The translations under genes and the position numbers were made by a program. 64,000 nucleotides of DNA, taken from Archangium sp. GTDB taxonomy: Bacteria; Myxococcota; Myxococcia; Myxococcales; Myxococcaceae. The notes beneath the pieces are model-generated. The model was given only the letters and a program-made list of their open reading frames with translations. It was not told where the DNA came from and searched no databases. Shown piece by piece: positions 18,433 through 29,100 of the stretch (the first letter of the stretch is position 1; every line of letters starts with the position of its first letter). The stretch lies in the NCBI GenBank assembly GCA_022843845.1, contig JALHMW010000004.1:62001-126000 (forward strand), in the 5' to 3' direction.

Positions 18433-20007
18433 ATGAGACCTGCCCTGCTCCTCTCGCTCTGCGCCTCCGCCGTCGTCGCCGCGCCCGCCAGGCCCGTCCT
18501 CGCGGTGATGCCGCCGTCAGCAGCCGATGACGACCTGCGCGGCTTCGGCATGATGCTCGAGGCGCGGGCGGGCGAGCTGATCGAGCAGTCGGGCAAGTTC
18601 TCGGAGCTCCACGTCAAGCAGGTGCTGGCGATGGCCGACGCGGAAGGGCTGTCCGCGACGCAGCTCTCGGACGAAGCGACGGCGAAGCAGGCCCGTCAGT
18701 TCCTCGGGGCCGACCGGGTCGTCACGCTGAAGCTCGCCTCCGACGCGAAGGGCATGACGCTGACGGGCGCGATCATCGACGCGAAGAAGACGACGCCGTT
18801 CACCGCGAAGCTGCCCATCACCTGGCCCGAGGCGCTCACCCAGGGCAGCGAGGCGGTCGCGAAGGCCGTGCTGGCGACCGAGAAGGCGACGCTCCCGAAG
18901 AAGCCGTCGGCGCAGCCCGAGTCGAAGTCACCCGAGGCGCTGCGGGCCCTGGCCCAGTGCTACGCGATCGTGATTCGCCAGCCGCTCGGCATCGACAACC
19001 CGGCCGTGCTGAACGGGGACGAGCTCGATGGCGCCTCGGCGCTGTGTGAGAAGGCGCTCGTCAACGACCCTTCCCTGCGCTTCGCGAACGCCGTGCTCGC
19101 CCTCTCGCGCGCCATCATCGGTGACGCCGCCGGCGCGACGAAGGCGCTCAACGGGCTCGCCGACACCGACGACATGGTCGAGCCGTACACCCTCGCCCGC
19201 TTCTGGATGGTGACGCGCTTTCAGTCGAACGAAGACGGCCTCGCGAGCTTGAAGGTCGTGCTGCAGAAGCACCCGGGCGAGCTGATCGTTCGCAGCTACC
19301 TCGCCGACACCCAGAGCGTGCTCAACGATCACGCCGGCTCGCAGGCGTCGTGGACCGAGTACCTCACCTTCAACCCCACCTCGCCGTTCGCATATGGGCG
19401 CTTGAGCAAGGAGCTCGCGCGCCAGAACAAGCACGACGAGGCGATCGCTGCGGCGAAGAAGGGCCTGGAGCTCGCTCCCACCAGCCGCGCCGCGCGGCTC
19501 GAGCTCGGCAGCCGGTACATCGACGCCAACAAGCTCGACGACGCCATCGCCACGCTGACGGAGCTCAAAGACGCGAAGGGCGAAGCGCTGGCCCGGCTGG
19601 GCTGGGCGCACTGGCTCAAGGGCAACGTCGACGCCGCTGCGCCGCTCTTCCAGAAGGCGCTCGAGACCGCCACGGCGCCAGGCGAGTGGCGCACCCGCGG
19701 CCGCGTTCACTACAACCTCGCGCTGATCGAGGCGAAGCGCGGGAAGCTCGACGCGGCGAAGGCGTCGCTGATCGCCTCGATGCAGACCGGGTACAAGGTG
19801 CGCTCCGTCGACGCGTCGCTCTCGAAGGTGGCGAAAGAGCTCGAGCGCGCCGAGGTGCAGAAGGCCCCCGGCGATGCTGGCTCTGGAAGTCGGCTCAGCC
19901 TGGTGCCCAAAGAGTCGAGCCTGGTGCCGTTCGACCCCACCGGCGAACCCGACCCGCTGCGCAAGAAGGACCCCGCGCCCCAGGGCTTCGTCATCTACAA
20001 GTTCTAA
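18433..20007 (+). CDS. Exported TPR protein with CsgG/FlgO-like N domain
   Basis: The 524-residue protein carries a signal peptide (PALLLSLCASAVVAAP). Residues ~20-130 (VLAVMPPSA, LEARAGELIEQSGKF, QFLGADRVVTLKL) look like the N-terminal fold shared by CsgG/FlgO/TolB-type envelope proteins. Residues ~165-470 are tetratricopeptide repeats (for example AIAAAKKGLELAPTSRAARLELG, WLKGNVDAAAPLFQKALE). It probably scaffolds an envelope complex. The FAD-dependent dehydrogenase follows after 5 bp, presumably cotranscribed. Confidence 0.78.
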   Translation: MRPALLLSLCASAVVAAPARPVLAVMPPSAADDDLRGFGMMLEARAGELIEQSGKFSELHVKQVLAMADAEGLSATQLSDEATAKQARQFLGADRVVTLKLASDAKGMTLTGAIIDAKKTTPFTAKLPITWPEALTQGSEAVAKAVLATEKATLPKKPSAQPESKSPEALRALAQCYAIVIRQPLGIDNPAVLNGDELDGASALCEKALVNDPSLRFANAVLALSRAIIGDAAGATKALNGLADTDDMVEPYTLARFWMVTRFQSNEDGLASLKVVLQKHPGELIVRSYLADTQSVLNDHAGSQASWTEYLTFNPTSPFAYGRLSKELARQNKHDEAIAAAKKGLELAPTSRAARLELGSRYIDANKLDDAIATLTELKDAKGEALARLGWAHWLKGNVDAAAPLFQKALETATAPGEWRTRGRVHYNLALIEAKRGKLDAAKASLIASMQTGYKVRSVDASLSKVAKELERAEVQKAPGDAGSGSRLSLVPKESSLVPFDPTGEPDPLRKKDPAPQGFVIYKF

Positions 20008-20012
20008 CCACC

Positions 20013-21401
20013 ATGCCGTTGCCAACCGCCTTCAGCGCCGCGCTGACCTCTGACTTCCCCGCCGACTTCACCTCGACCGATCCGGCCGACCTCGCCACCT
20101 ACGGGAAAGACTGGACCAAGGTCTTCACGCCGGCGCCGTCGTTGCTCGTGCGCCCGCGCACCACCGACGAGGTCAGCCGGTTCCTCAAGCTCGCGAACGC
20201 GCACGGCGTCGCGGTCGTGCCCAGCGGTGGCCGCACCGGGCTCTCGGGAGGCGCCGTCGCCGCGAATGGAGAAGTCGTGCTCTCGCTGGAGCGTATGCGC
20301 ACGCTCCACCCCGTCGACACGCTCGCCATGACGGTGCGCGTTCAGGCCGGCGCCATCACCGAGGTCGTCCACCACCACTGCGCGAAAGACGGGCTCTTCT
20401 GGCCAGTCGACTTCGCGTCGAAGGGCTCGAGTCAGGTCGGCGGCAACATCGCCACCAACGCCGGCGGCGTGCGCGTCATCCGCTACGGGCTCACGCGCAA
20501 CTGGGTGCTCGGGCTGCAGGTGGTGACGCCGAACGGCGACGTGCTCGAGCTGAACGGCGCCCTCGAGAAGAACAACACCGGCGTCGACCTGCGGCAGCTC
20601 TTCATCGGCAGCGAGGGCATTCTTGGCGTCATCACCGAGGCGACGCTGAAGCTCACCCGCCTGCCCGAGAAGGTCGACGTCTTCCTCTTCGCGGTGAACG
20701 ATCTGCAGGCCGTGCTGACGCTGTTCGACGAGGCGCGCAGAGGCCCGTTCACGGTGATGGCGTACGAGTTCTTCACCGACAAGTGCAGCCGCCGCCTCGA
20801 GTCACACCGGAAGATCCGCCCGCCGTTCGAGGCGCCGACGACGCACGCGGTGCTGCTCGAGGTCGAGAACGCGAAGCCGGGCGCGCTCGATGGGTGGCTC
20901 GGCTCGCTGTTCGAGCGTGGGCTGGTGAACGACGGCACGCTCGCGGCCGACTCCGACCAGGCGAAGTTCCTGTGGAGCCTGCGCGAGGGCATCTCGGAGT
21001 CGCTCTCGGCCACGGGCATGCCCCACAAGAACGACATCTCGCTGCCGGTGTCGGGGCTGAAGGCCTTCTGTGACGAGCTCGAGGCGCGGCTCGCGAAGGA
21101 CTACGCCGGCTGGGAGCTCTGCCTCTTCGGCCACATCGGCGACGGCAACCTGCACGTGAACATCATGAAGCCCGAGGCGATGGAGAAGGCCGCGTTCCTC
21201 GAGCGCACGCACGCGTGTGACGACGACATCTTCGAGCTGGTGAAGGCCCACCACGGGAGCATCAGCGCCGAGCACGGCATCGGGCTCTTGAAGCGCGACT
21301 TCCTCGGCTACTCGCGCAGCCCGATCGAGATCGCCTTGATGCGAGAGCTCAAGCGCACGTTCGACCCCAAAGGCCTGCTCAACCCCGGCAAGGTGCTCTG
21401 A
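20013..21401 (+). CDS. FAD-linked 2-hydroxyacid dehydrogenase (GlcD/D2HGDH-like)
   Basis: This 462-residue flavoprotein has a PCMH-type FAD domain at the N-terminal half (VVPSGGRTGLSGGAV, GGNIATNAGGVRVIRYG, FIGSEGILGVITEATLK) and an FAD-oxidase C-terminal domain with the metal/substrate motif GHIGDGNLHVN and SAEHGIGLLKR. These define the D-lactate/glycolate/D-2-hydroxyglutarate dehydrogenase family. Because serA is close by (22546-23757) and SerA can generate D-2-hydroxyglutarate, a role in recycling that by-product is an attractive inference. D-lactate remains possible. Confidence 0.88.
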   Translation: MPLPTAFSAALTSDFPADFTSTDPADLATYGKDWTKVFTPAPSLLVRPRTTDEVSRFLKLANAHGVAVVPSGGRTGLSGGAVAANGEVVLSLERMRTLHPVDTLAMTVRVQAGAITEVVHHHCAKDGLFWPVDFASKGSSQVGGNIATNAGGVRVIRYGLTRNWVLGLQVVTPNGDVLELNGALEKNNTGVDLRQLFIGSEGILGVITEATLKLTRLPEKVDVFLFAVNDLQAVLTLFDEARRGPFTVMAYEFFTDKCSRRLESHRKIRPPFEAPTTHAVLLEVENAKPGALDGWLGSLFERGLVNDGTLAADSDQAKFLWSLREGISESLSATGMPHKNDISLPVSGLKAFCDELEARLAKDYAGWELCLFGHIGDGNLHVNIMKPEAMEKAAFLERTHACDDDIFELVKAHHGSISAEHGIGLLKRDFLGYSRSPIEIALMRELKRTFDPKGLLNPGKVL

Positions 21402-21405
21402 CGCG

Positions 21406-22509
21406 TCACGGGTACGTGAACGTGAAGATCGGGCGACCCGCCCCCGCGGCCCCGGCGTTGCGCCAGTCCGGGTCCGTCGACTTGAAGACGCCGCACAGGC
21501 CCATCGTCGTCGTGCCCTTGCGCACCTCGACCTGAAACGGCACCCAGACGATCGAGCTGCAGTTCGCGAAGTGATCGACGCGCACGGCGTACGTCCCGGA
21601 AGGCGGTACGCCGCCATCGGTCGGGTAGATGATGTTCTCGATCAGCACGAGGTCCATCGTGCAGCCGGCCTGCGAGTCGAGGTCGAGCGCGCCTGACGCG
21701 CACGCCGGAGTCCGGTCGCCGTACCAGAGCTCGCACACACCGCCGTCGGGCAACGGCTCGTCGAGGTGCAGATCGAGATCCTCGGTCGAGTCCCACCGCA
21801 GCGTCACCTGCAGATCGGCGCCCCGCCCATTCAAGATGCACTCGTTGCCGGAGCAGAAGAAGCCCTGTGGGCACTCCATCGTGCACGGCGCGACCCCGCC
21901 GTCACGGGGGCCGGGGCACAGCGGGCCACCACCATCGGGAGAGACGATGCCGGCGTCGACCGGCGGCACGATGCCGGCGTCGAAGAGCAGGCCGCCATCA
22001 GGCCCGGCGAGGAAACACGTGTCGCTCCCGAAGTTGCAGACGCCGCTCGCGCAATCGCTGTGGCGAAGACACCCGACGCAACGGCTGCGAACCGTGTCGC
22101 AGACAGGCGTCGCGCCACCACACCCGCCACCGTCGGCGACGCACACGTCGCATTTTCCCAGCCCGCCCTGGAACGAGAGGTCGCACGTCGGCGTGTCGCC
22201 GAAGCAGCCGACGGTGGAGGTACACCGCACACAGCGCCGGTTCGCTTCGTCACAGACCGGCGTCGAGAGCGCGCACGTGCCGCACACCGAGACGCCTGCG
22301 TCGATGGCCACGCCCGCATCCACGACCACACCGGCATCGAAGACCACTCCAGCGTCGCGCCCACGGCCGGCATCCACCGAGGCCTCGACGCAGATCGACT
22401 GCTGCGGATCACACACCGAGCCTGGAGCACACGACGTCGGGGTGCAGGTGCCCCGCGTCCCGCAACCCGAGAGCAGGACCAGGCCGAGAGTGGCTGCGAA
22501 GACGCGCAT
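21406..22509 (-). CDS. Cys-rich outer-surface lipoprotein with Asp-Ala-Gly linkers
   Basis: The 367-residue protein starts RVFAATLGLVLLSGC with a canonical lipobox. It continues with alternating Cys-knot-like modules (CTSTVGCFGDTPTC, CGGATPVCDTVRSRCVGC) and flexible linkers of repeated VDAG/FDAG. The C-terminal ~150 residues (LQVTLRWDSTEDLDLHL, GTYAVRVDHFANCSS) form a beta-rich domain resembling domains of bacterial secreted proteins that begin with an Asp-rich LDLHL motif. This architecture is common in myxobacterial surface proteins of unknown role. It lies 36 bp downstream of serA on the same strand. Confidence 0.72.
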   Translation of the reverse strand: MRVFAATLGLVLLSGCGTRGTCTPTSCAPGSVCDPQQSICVEASVDAGRGRDAGVVFDAGVVVDAGVAIDAGVSVCGTCALSTPVCDEANRRCVRCTSTVGCFGDTPTCDLSFQGGLGKCDVCVADGGGCGGATPVCDTVRSRCVGCLRHSDCASGVCNFGSDTCFLAGPDGGLLFDAGIVPPVDAGIVSPDGGGPLCPGPRDGGVAPCTMECPQGFFCSGNECILNGRGADLQVTLRWDSTEDLDLHLDEPLPDGGVCELWYGDRTPACASGALDLDSQAGCTMDLVLIENIIYPTDGGVPPSGTYAVRVDHFANCSSIVWVPFQVEVRKGTTTMGLCGVFKSTDPDWRNAGAAGAGRPIFTFTYP

Positions 22510-22545
22510 CAGGCTCCCCACTCTGCTCCAGAGGAGCCCTGCTCG

Positions 22546-23757
22546 TCAGCTCAGCGCGCGCGCCTTGATGGTCGTCGACAGCTTGCGCAGCTGCTCGGTC
22601 ACCTGGCCCGTCACGCCGTTGTCGAGGTCCATCACGAGGTAGCCGATGTCGGGGTTCGTCGAGAGCAGCTGCGCGTGAATGTTCGCCTCGGTGTCGCCAA
22701 TGAGCCGGTTCACGTCGCGCAACACGCCCGGCACGTTCTGGTGCACGTGCATGAGGCGGAAGGTGCCCTCAGTTGGCGGCAGCTCGACCTGCGGGAAGTT
22801 CACCGAGCCTGCCGACGCGCCCAGCGAGACGTACTTGATGAGGCTGGTGGCGACCTCGCGGCCAATCGATTCCTGCGCCTCGAGCGTCGAGCCACCGATG
22901 TGCGGCGTGAGGATGACGTTCGGCACGCCCTGGAGCGGCGTCGTGAAGCCCTTCGACTCGTTGCCTTCCGGCTCGTCGGGGTACACGTCGACAGCGGCGC
23001 CGCCGAGGTGGCCCGACTTGATCAGCTCGGCCAGCGCCTCGAGATCGACCACCGTGCCGCGGCTCGCGTTGATGAGGCAGGCCTCTTTCTTCATCATCTG
23101 CAGTTGCGCGCGGCCGATGAGGCCCTTCGTCTGCGGCGTCTCGGGCACGTGCAGCGTGACGAAGTCGGACACCTTGAGCACCTCGTCGAGCGTGCGGCAG
23201 GGCGAGTTGTTCGACAGCGGCAGCTTGGTCGCCACGTCGAAGTACACCACGCGCATGCCGAAGAACTCCGACAGCACGCCGACCTGACTGCCGATGTGCC
23301 CGTAGCCGACGATGCCGAGCGTCTTGCCGCGAACCTCGTGCGCGCCCGTCGCGAGCTTCTTCCAGACGCCCTGGTGCATCTCGATGTCGCGATCGCCCAG
23401 CTGCCGCGAAAGCATCACGATCTCGGCGATCACCAGCTCGGCGACGCTGCGGGTGTTCGAGAACGGCGCGTTGAAGACGCAAATGCCCTGCCTCATCGCG
23501 TCGGCGAGGGCGATCTGGTTGGTGCCGATGCAGAACGCCCCGATGGCCATCAGGTCTTTCGCCTGAGGCGACTCGAGCACCTTCTTCGTCACGTTCGTCT
23601 TCGAACGAATGCCCAGCAGGTTCACGCCAGCGAGCTCCTTGATGAGCTCGTCTTCCTTCAACGCGGCGTTGACGCGGCGAACGGTGAAGCCGGCCTCTTT
23701 GAGCTGGGTCTCTGCGACTTCGTGGATCTTCTCGAGCAGCAAGACGGTGAAGGACAT
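22546..23757 (-). CDS. serA: D-3-phosphoglycerate dehydrogenase
   Basis: SerA catalyses the first step of serine synthesis (3-phosphoglycerate to phosphohydroxypyruvate). The 403-residue protein has the Rossmann motif GIVGYGHIGSQVGVL, the catalytic Arg in INASRGTVVDLEAL, Glu in VYPDEPEG and His in TPHIGGSTLEAQ. A C-terminal ACT domain (VPGVLRDVNRLIGDTEANIHA) would mediate serine feedback inhibition. The length is close to the E. coli enzyme (410 residues). Confidence 0.95.
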   Translation of the reverse strand: MSFTVLLLEKIHEVAETQLKEAGFTVRRVNAALKEDELIKELAGVNLLGIRSKTNVTKKVLESPQAKDLMAIGAFCIGTNQIALADAMRQGICVFNAPFSNTRSVAELVIAEIVMLSRQLGDRDIEMHQGVWKKLATGAHEVRGKTLGIVGYGHIGSQVGVLSEFFGMRVVYFDVATKLPLSNNSPCRTLDEVLKVSDFVTLHVPETPQTKGLIGRAQLQMMKKEACLINASRGTVVDLEALAELIKSGHLGGAAVDVYPDEPEGNESKGFTTPLQGVPNVILTPHIGGSTLEAQESIGREVATSLIKYVSLGASAGSVNFPQVELPPTEGTFRLMHVHQNVPGVLRDVNRLIGDTEANIHAQLLSTNPDIGYLVMDLDNGVTGQVTEQLRKLSTTIKARALS

Positions 23758-23809
23758 GGGGCTCCTGTTAGCGCGACGCGTCAGGGAGTCAACGGACGGC
23801 GCGGACGAT

Positions 23810-24202
23810 TCAATTCAACAGCTCGGGGACTCGACGGGTCGCGGCTTCTCGCGCATCGAACAGCTCGATGCCTTGACGAGTCAGGATGAAGCGCACCAGG
23901 CCGGCCCCACGCTCGGTGTCGAGCGCCGCCTCGAAGACCGGCCCTCCGACCGTTCCGAGGAGCGCCTCTTTCTTCAAGTTCGTCACCTGGCCATGCGCCA
24001 GCTCGTGATCGACGTGGCCGACGCCGGTGCCCGTCTTGAACAAATCGAGCGCGACCCGATGGAGCGCCAGCGCCAGCCCCTGCTCGAGCGGGACGGTCGA
24101 GGTGAGCACGCTCACCAGCACCCAATACGGCACGTCGTCATCGGGGGGAGCCGTCACGCGAGTCGAGTAGCGGCCACCCCGGTAGGATGCAAGCCGACAC
24201 AC
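23810..24202 (-). CDS. Hypothetical protein
   Basis: The frame begins with GTG 24202; a second GTG at 24157 (VTAPPDDDVPYWVL) is a plausible shorter start. The ~115-130 residue product has no signal peptide or recognised motif. Third-position GC is very high, as in neighbouring genuine genes, which supports coding. It lies upstream of serA on the same strand with a 52-bp gap and is divergent from the OmpA-like gene. Confidence 0.5.
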   Translation of the reverse strand: MCRLASYRGGRYSTRVTAPPDDDVPYWVLVSVLTSTVPLEQGLALALHRVALDLFKTGTGVGHVDHELAHGQVTNLKKEALLGTVGGPVFEAALDTERGAGLVRFILTRQGIELFDAREAATRRVPELLN

Positions 24203-24301
24203 GCCGATGGACCCCTGAATTCGTTGGCGAAATCGGGTGGACTTTCGAGCACGAAATGAACAGAACGACCCGGCCTTCGCCCCCCCAAGGAGCCTCTGAC
24301 C

Positions 24302-26155
24302 GTGAAAGCCCCCACCCGTTCATTGCGGCTCGCCTTCGTGTTGTCGACGTTGGCCGCCACTGGCTCGCTCGCGCAGGAGAAGGGGAACTTCCCCGGCGAC
24401 CGGTTTCGCATGTCGTTGAGCCGCTCCGGCCTCATCGACGTCGAGTGGGGCAGCCCGGCGCCGCACCTGAACTGGGACGCGGGCCTGTTCCTCAATTATT
24501 CGGCGAACAACCTGGTGCTGTACCGCATCTCGGACAACCAGCGGGTCGGGTCGCTGATCGGCTCACGCCTCGGCGGCTCGCTCTTCGGCACGCTGGGCTT
24601 GCTCGGCTGGCTCGAGGTCGGGCTCGAGCTTCCCCTCGTGCTCACCCAGTCTCGCGAACCGTCCATCATGGGCGGCACCGTGACGTCGCTCTCGGCGCTG
24701 CAGGGTGGGCTCGGCGACCTTCGCCTGCAGCCGAAGCTGCGGCTCTTCAGCCAGGAAGACATGGGCTTCGATCTCGCGCTCATGCCCTCGCTCACCTTCC
24801 CCACCGGCGGCCAGTCGAACTACCGCGGAGAGCCCACCGTCACCTTCCAGCCCGAGGTCATCGCCTCGCGCGCCTTCGGCCAGCTGCGCGCAGCCGTGAA
24901 CGTCGGCGGCGTGGTGCGGGGCCAGGTCAATTTCATCGACGACGTCGTGGGCAGCGATCTCACCGCCCGGCTCGGCGCCGGCTACCGCTTCCAGGACGAC
25001 AAGGGCAACGGCCTGCCCCTCGAGCTCGACGCCTCGCTCTTCATGTTCACCGGTGTCACCGCGACGACCTACACGCTCAACCAGCGCGGCATGGAGCTGC
25101 GCCTGATGGCTGCGTACACGTTCGCCGAGCGCTTCCAGGTGTTCCTCGGCGGTGGCGTTGGCCTGCTCTCGGGCTGGTCCACGCCTGACGGGCGTGTCTT
25201 CGCGGGCGTGCGCTATGGCCAGTGGGACGATCGCAAGGGCCCGAAGGACACCGATAAAGACGGCGTCATCGACGAGCAGGACGCGTGCCTCGAGGTCGCC
25301 GGCATCGCCGAGAACAAAGGCTGCCCCGACAAGGACACCGACAACGACACCTTCGTCGACCGCCTCGACAAGTGCCCCACCGAGAAGGGCATCAAGGAGC
25401 TCGACGGCTGCCCCGACCGCGACGCCGACGAAGACGGCATCGTCGACCGCCTCGACAAGTGCCCGAAGGTGAAGGGCGTGAAGCTGCTCGAGGGCTGCCC
25501 CGATCTCGATGGCGATGGCGATGGCATCGTCGACCGCCTCGACAAGTGCCCAACGGAGAAAGAGGACTTCGACTCGTTCCAGGACGAGGACGGGTGCCCC
25601 GACGCCGACAACGATGACGACGGCGTCACCGACGCGGCCGACAAGTGCCCGCTCGAGAAGGGCGTCGTCGAGAACCGTGGCTGCCCCGACAAAGACAGCG
25701 ATGGAGACACCGTCGTCGACCGCCTCGACAACTGCCCCACCGAGAAGGGTGACCCGAAGTTCCAGGGCTGCAAGACGAAGCAGCTCGTCGTCATCAGCAA
25801 GGACAAGCTCGAGATCCTCGACGCGGTGTTCTTCAAGGTCGGCAGCGACGTCATCGAGACCCGCAGCTACCTGCTCCTCGACAACGTCAGCCGCGTGCTC
25901 AACGCCCACCCCGAGGTCGAGAAGGTGCGCGTCGAAGGCCACACCGACAACCAGGGCGACCCGAAGAAGAACCTCGAGCTCTCGGAGCGCCGCGCCGCGA
26001 GCGTGAAGAAGTACCTCGTCGAGAAGGGCCAGGTGGCCGAGGGCCGCCTCGTGTCGAAGGGCTATGGCGACACGAAGCCCGTCGATGACAACACGACCAG
26101 GGCGGGCCGCGACAAGAATCGCCGCGTCGTCTTCAGCCTCAACGGGAACGAGTGA
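24302..26155 (+). CDS. OmpA-like outer membrane protein with TSP3 calcium-binding repeats
   Basis: GTG 24302 has AAGGAG nine bases upstream. The 617-residue protein has a signal peptide (to ~residue 24, GSLAQE) and a ~280-residue predicted beta-barrel (alternating strands, for example LGWLEVGLELPLVL, AAYTFAERFQVFLGG). Five or six thrombospondin type 3 repeats follow (DTDKDGVIDEQDAC, DRDADEDGIVDRLDKCP). The C-terminal OmpA domain (VRVEGHTDNQGDPKKN, SERRAASVKKYL, KNRRVVF) would bind peptidoglycan. The Asp-rich repeats should bind calcium. It abuts the giant surface-protein gene. Confidence 0.9.
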   Translation: MKAPTRSLRLAFVLSTLAATGSLAQEKGNFPGDRFRMSLSRSGLIDVEWGSPAPHLNWDAGLFLNYSANNLVLYRISDNQRVGSLIGSRLGGSLFGTLGLLGWLEVGLELPLVLTQSREPSIMGGTVTSLSALQGGLGDLRLQPKLRLFSQEDMGFDLALMPSLTFPTGGQSNYRGEPTVTFQPEVIASRAFGQLRAAVNVGGVVRGQVNFIDDVVGSDLTARLGAGYRFQDDKGNGLPLELDASLFMFTGVTATTYTLNQRGMELRLMAAYTFAERFQVFLGGGVGLLSGWSTPDGRVFAGVRYGQWDDRKGPKDTDKDGVIDEQDACLEVAGIAENKGCPDKDTDNDTFVDRLDKCPTEKGIKELDGCPDRDADEDGIVDRLDKCPKVKGVKLLEGCPDLDGDGDGIVDRLDKCPTEKEDFDSFQDEDGCPDADNDDDGVTDAADKCPLEKGVVENRGCPDKDSDGDTVVDRLDNCPTEKGDPKFQGCKTKQLVVISKDKLEILDAVFFKVGSDVIETRSYLLLDNVSRVLNAHPEVEKVRVEGHTDNQGDPKKNLELSERRAASVKKYLVEKGQVAEGRLVSKGYGDTKPVDDNTTRAGRDKNRRVVFSLNGNE

Positions 26156-26169
26156 GAAGGATGACTGCC

Positions 26170-29100
26170 ATGATGAAGAACTCCAACGTCCTCGCCGCGC
26201 TGCTGTCGGCCACCGTCGCCCTCTTCCCCGTCGTCGCTGCGGCCCAACCGACCGCGACCTGCGCGATGAGCGGCCCTGCCTCGGTCGTCCGCGGGCAGAC
26301 CTTCACCCTCGATGTCGACGTCACCAACGGCGGCACCGCAGCGGGCTACGCGCCGGCCATCGAGGTCTTCCTGCCGGCGGGCCTGTCGTACGTCTCGGCC
26401 TCGTCGCTCGGCCAGGCGCTCACCACCCTCGCCAACACCACGACGCTGCCCTTCGTAAACCCGCTGACGGGCGAGACGGTGCAGGGGCCGGCGGGCGCGC
26501 GGTACCTCGTTTTGCGGCTGCCCCTCAACCAGGTCGGCGCCGGAGCGCCCGCGCGGCGCGTGACGCTCACCCTCAACAGCGCGACCACGGCAACGCTCGA
26601 CACCGCGGTCGCCGTGAACGCCAGCTGCCTGTTTGCGTACGGCGCGACCCCGCTCAACGACGCGCAGACCGACGCGCCCGTGCGCAGCGACCTCATCTTG
26701 AACGCGAACGATCAGACCGTCTTCCAGGTGACGCCGGTCGGCGCGCTCGTCATCGGCCGCTTCGAGCGCGTCAGCCCTGCTGGCGTCGTCACTGACGCCG
26801 TCACGGGCCCGCGCACGCTCGTCGAGGCCGTCTACGACCTCGACGCGATGGTCGGCACGTCCATCACCGCCGCCAGCGCCGTCATCACCCTCCCCGACGC
26901 GTTCCAGCTCGTCTCGGCGACCGCCACCGGCGGCACCGTCACCAGCATCCCGACCGCTCCAGCCTCGGCCCCGGGCGGCACCGTGACCGTGATGTACGCC
27001 ACCATCGCCGGCGCCGCCGGTGTCGATCGCACCATTCGGGTGCGCGGCTTCATCTCGCAGAACCGCACCGGTGGAGCCCCCGCCATCAACCCGACGACGC
27101 TGACGCCCATCACCGTGGCGCCGCAGCTGACGCTCTCGGGAAGCGGCCTCACCACGCCAGTGACGGGACAGGCCGCGCTCCGTGGCCACGCCGTGCTGGT
27201 GCGCGAGACGATGAGCACGGTTGCTCCGGTTCCGGGCGCGACGATCACCGTCACCCAGGTCATCGAGCAGTCTGACTTCTTCGGCACCACCGCCAACGAC
27301 GTCACCACCACGCTCGCCCCGGGTCTCTCGTACGTCGCCGCGTCGTCGACGCCGCTGACTCCAGTGGTGGCCGGCAACGTCTTGACCTTCCCCGTGGGCG
27401 CGCTGGCGCAGGTCGCCATGGCCGACATGCTCCCCGCGAGCCGCACCAACACGTTCTCGGTCACGGTCGACGAGTCGTACCCGAGCGCCGGCCCGCTCTT
27501 CGGAGGCGACCGGCTGCCCACCGTTCACTCCCTCGTCTCGACGACGACGGCGGCCGCGAGCCGCACGCAGACGGAAGCCGCGAGCGGCACCGACGCCACG
27601 CCCATCGTCGCCCAGGCCACCCTGAGCACGGCCACGCTCATCAGCGGCACGCCGACGACGACGGTGAAGGCCGGAGACGTCGTCACCTTCCGCGTCACCT
27701 CGACGCTGGTGTCGGGCGACCACGACGGAGAGGCGATCTCCCTCATTCTTCCGGCGCCCCTCTTCGACGTCAGCGCCCTCGCCAGCACGACCTTCGGCGG
27801 CGCCCTGGTTCGGTACAGCCCCAACGCGACCACCGGCCTGCCCACCGGCGTCACCGTGTCAACCAACGCTGCGGCCAACTCGGTCACGCTCACCTTCCCC
27901 CGCATCTCGGGAGGCACGCCGCCCATCACGGTCGAGGTCGACGTCGACGTCACCGCGACCGCCAACCCCATCGATGACGGCTTCGTCGTCGTCACGCCGG
28001 TGGCCTCGAACCACACGGGCACCCTGCAGACGTACCTGCGCACGGCGAACCCGGCGCTCACGGTGCAGGCCCCCAGCCTGCGCACCATCGCCAGCGCGTT
28101 CGCCTCGAGCACCACCGATGCCGTGTTCGCGCCCGCCGCCACGGTGACGCTGCCGAGCCCGCTGACCTCCACCACCCTCGGTACGGTCAACAACTCGAAC
28201 GTCTCTGCGATTCACGCGCAAGGAACGGTCGACGTGCGCCTCATCGTCGAGAACCGCGGCACGCTCGCGGCGCGCGACGTTCGGGTGAAGCTCGCGCTGC
28301 CGGCTGGCCTCACTGGCGCGCTCGTCTCGGCGGTCGACGGCGTCGGCACGGCCACGCCCACCTCGGGCGATCTCTTCGGCGCCGGCCTCGACTTCACCGA
28401 CCCCCTCGACGCCTCGAGCCCCACCACGGGCCTCAACCTGCGCGTCGTCGTGGCGCGGCTCACGGTTGGCGTGAACCTGGCGCCCCGGTTCGATCTCGTC
28501 GCGACCGGCCAGGTGGAGCGCTTCGCCTCGGCCGCCGCGGGCCCCAACTTCGTCGGCAACGTGGCCACCACGGCCGAGGGCGTCACCATTTCGACCCGCG
28601 CGGCGTCGGCCGCGGTCGTGCTGTCGGTGCCCGACACCGCCGCCACCATCGGCGAGACCTTCACCTACGTCGTCAGCGGGGTCGTCCCCAACGGCTCGAC
28701 CGTCGCCTCGTTGCCGGTGACGTTGTCGCTGCCGTCTCAGCTCGCGTTCGTCTCGGCCTCGGGGCTCTCTGCCGCAGCCGGCATCACCTGCGGCGGCGCC
28801 GCGTGCACGCTGCCCACGCCGATGGTGACCAACGAGGGCCGCGACGTCACCTTCGTCTTCTCGGCCGTCTCGAACGCCGACACCGACATCAGCACGCCCG
28901 AGCTGCTCTCGTTCAACACCACGGTGGTGGTGAACAACGTCGCCAGCGCCACGGGTGGCACCTCGAACCTGAACCTCAACACGAGCTTCGCCGGCGCCAC
29001 GTCGACGACTGACGCGGGCTCGCGGGTTCGCCTGCTCGAGCCCGCGATGGCGTTCGCCGGGGTCACGACCGACGGCGGCGCCCTCAGCGACGGCGGGAGC

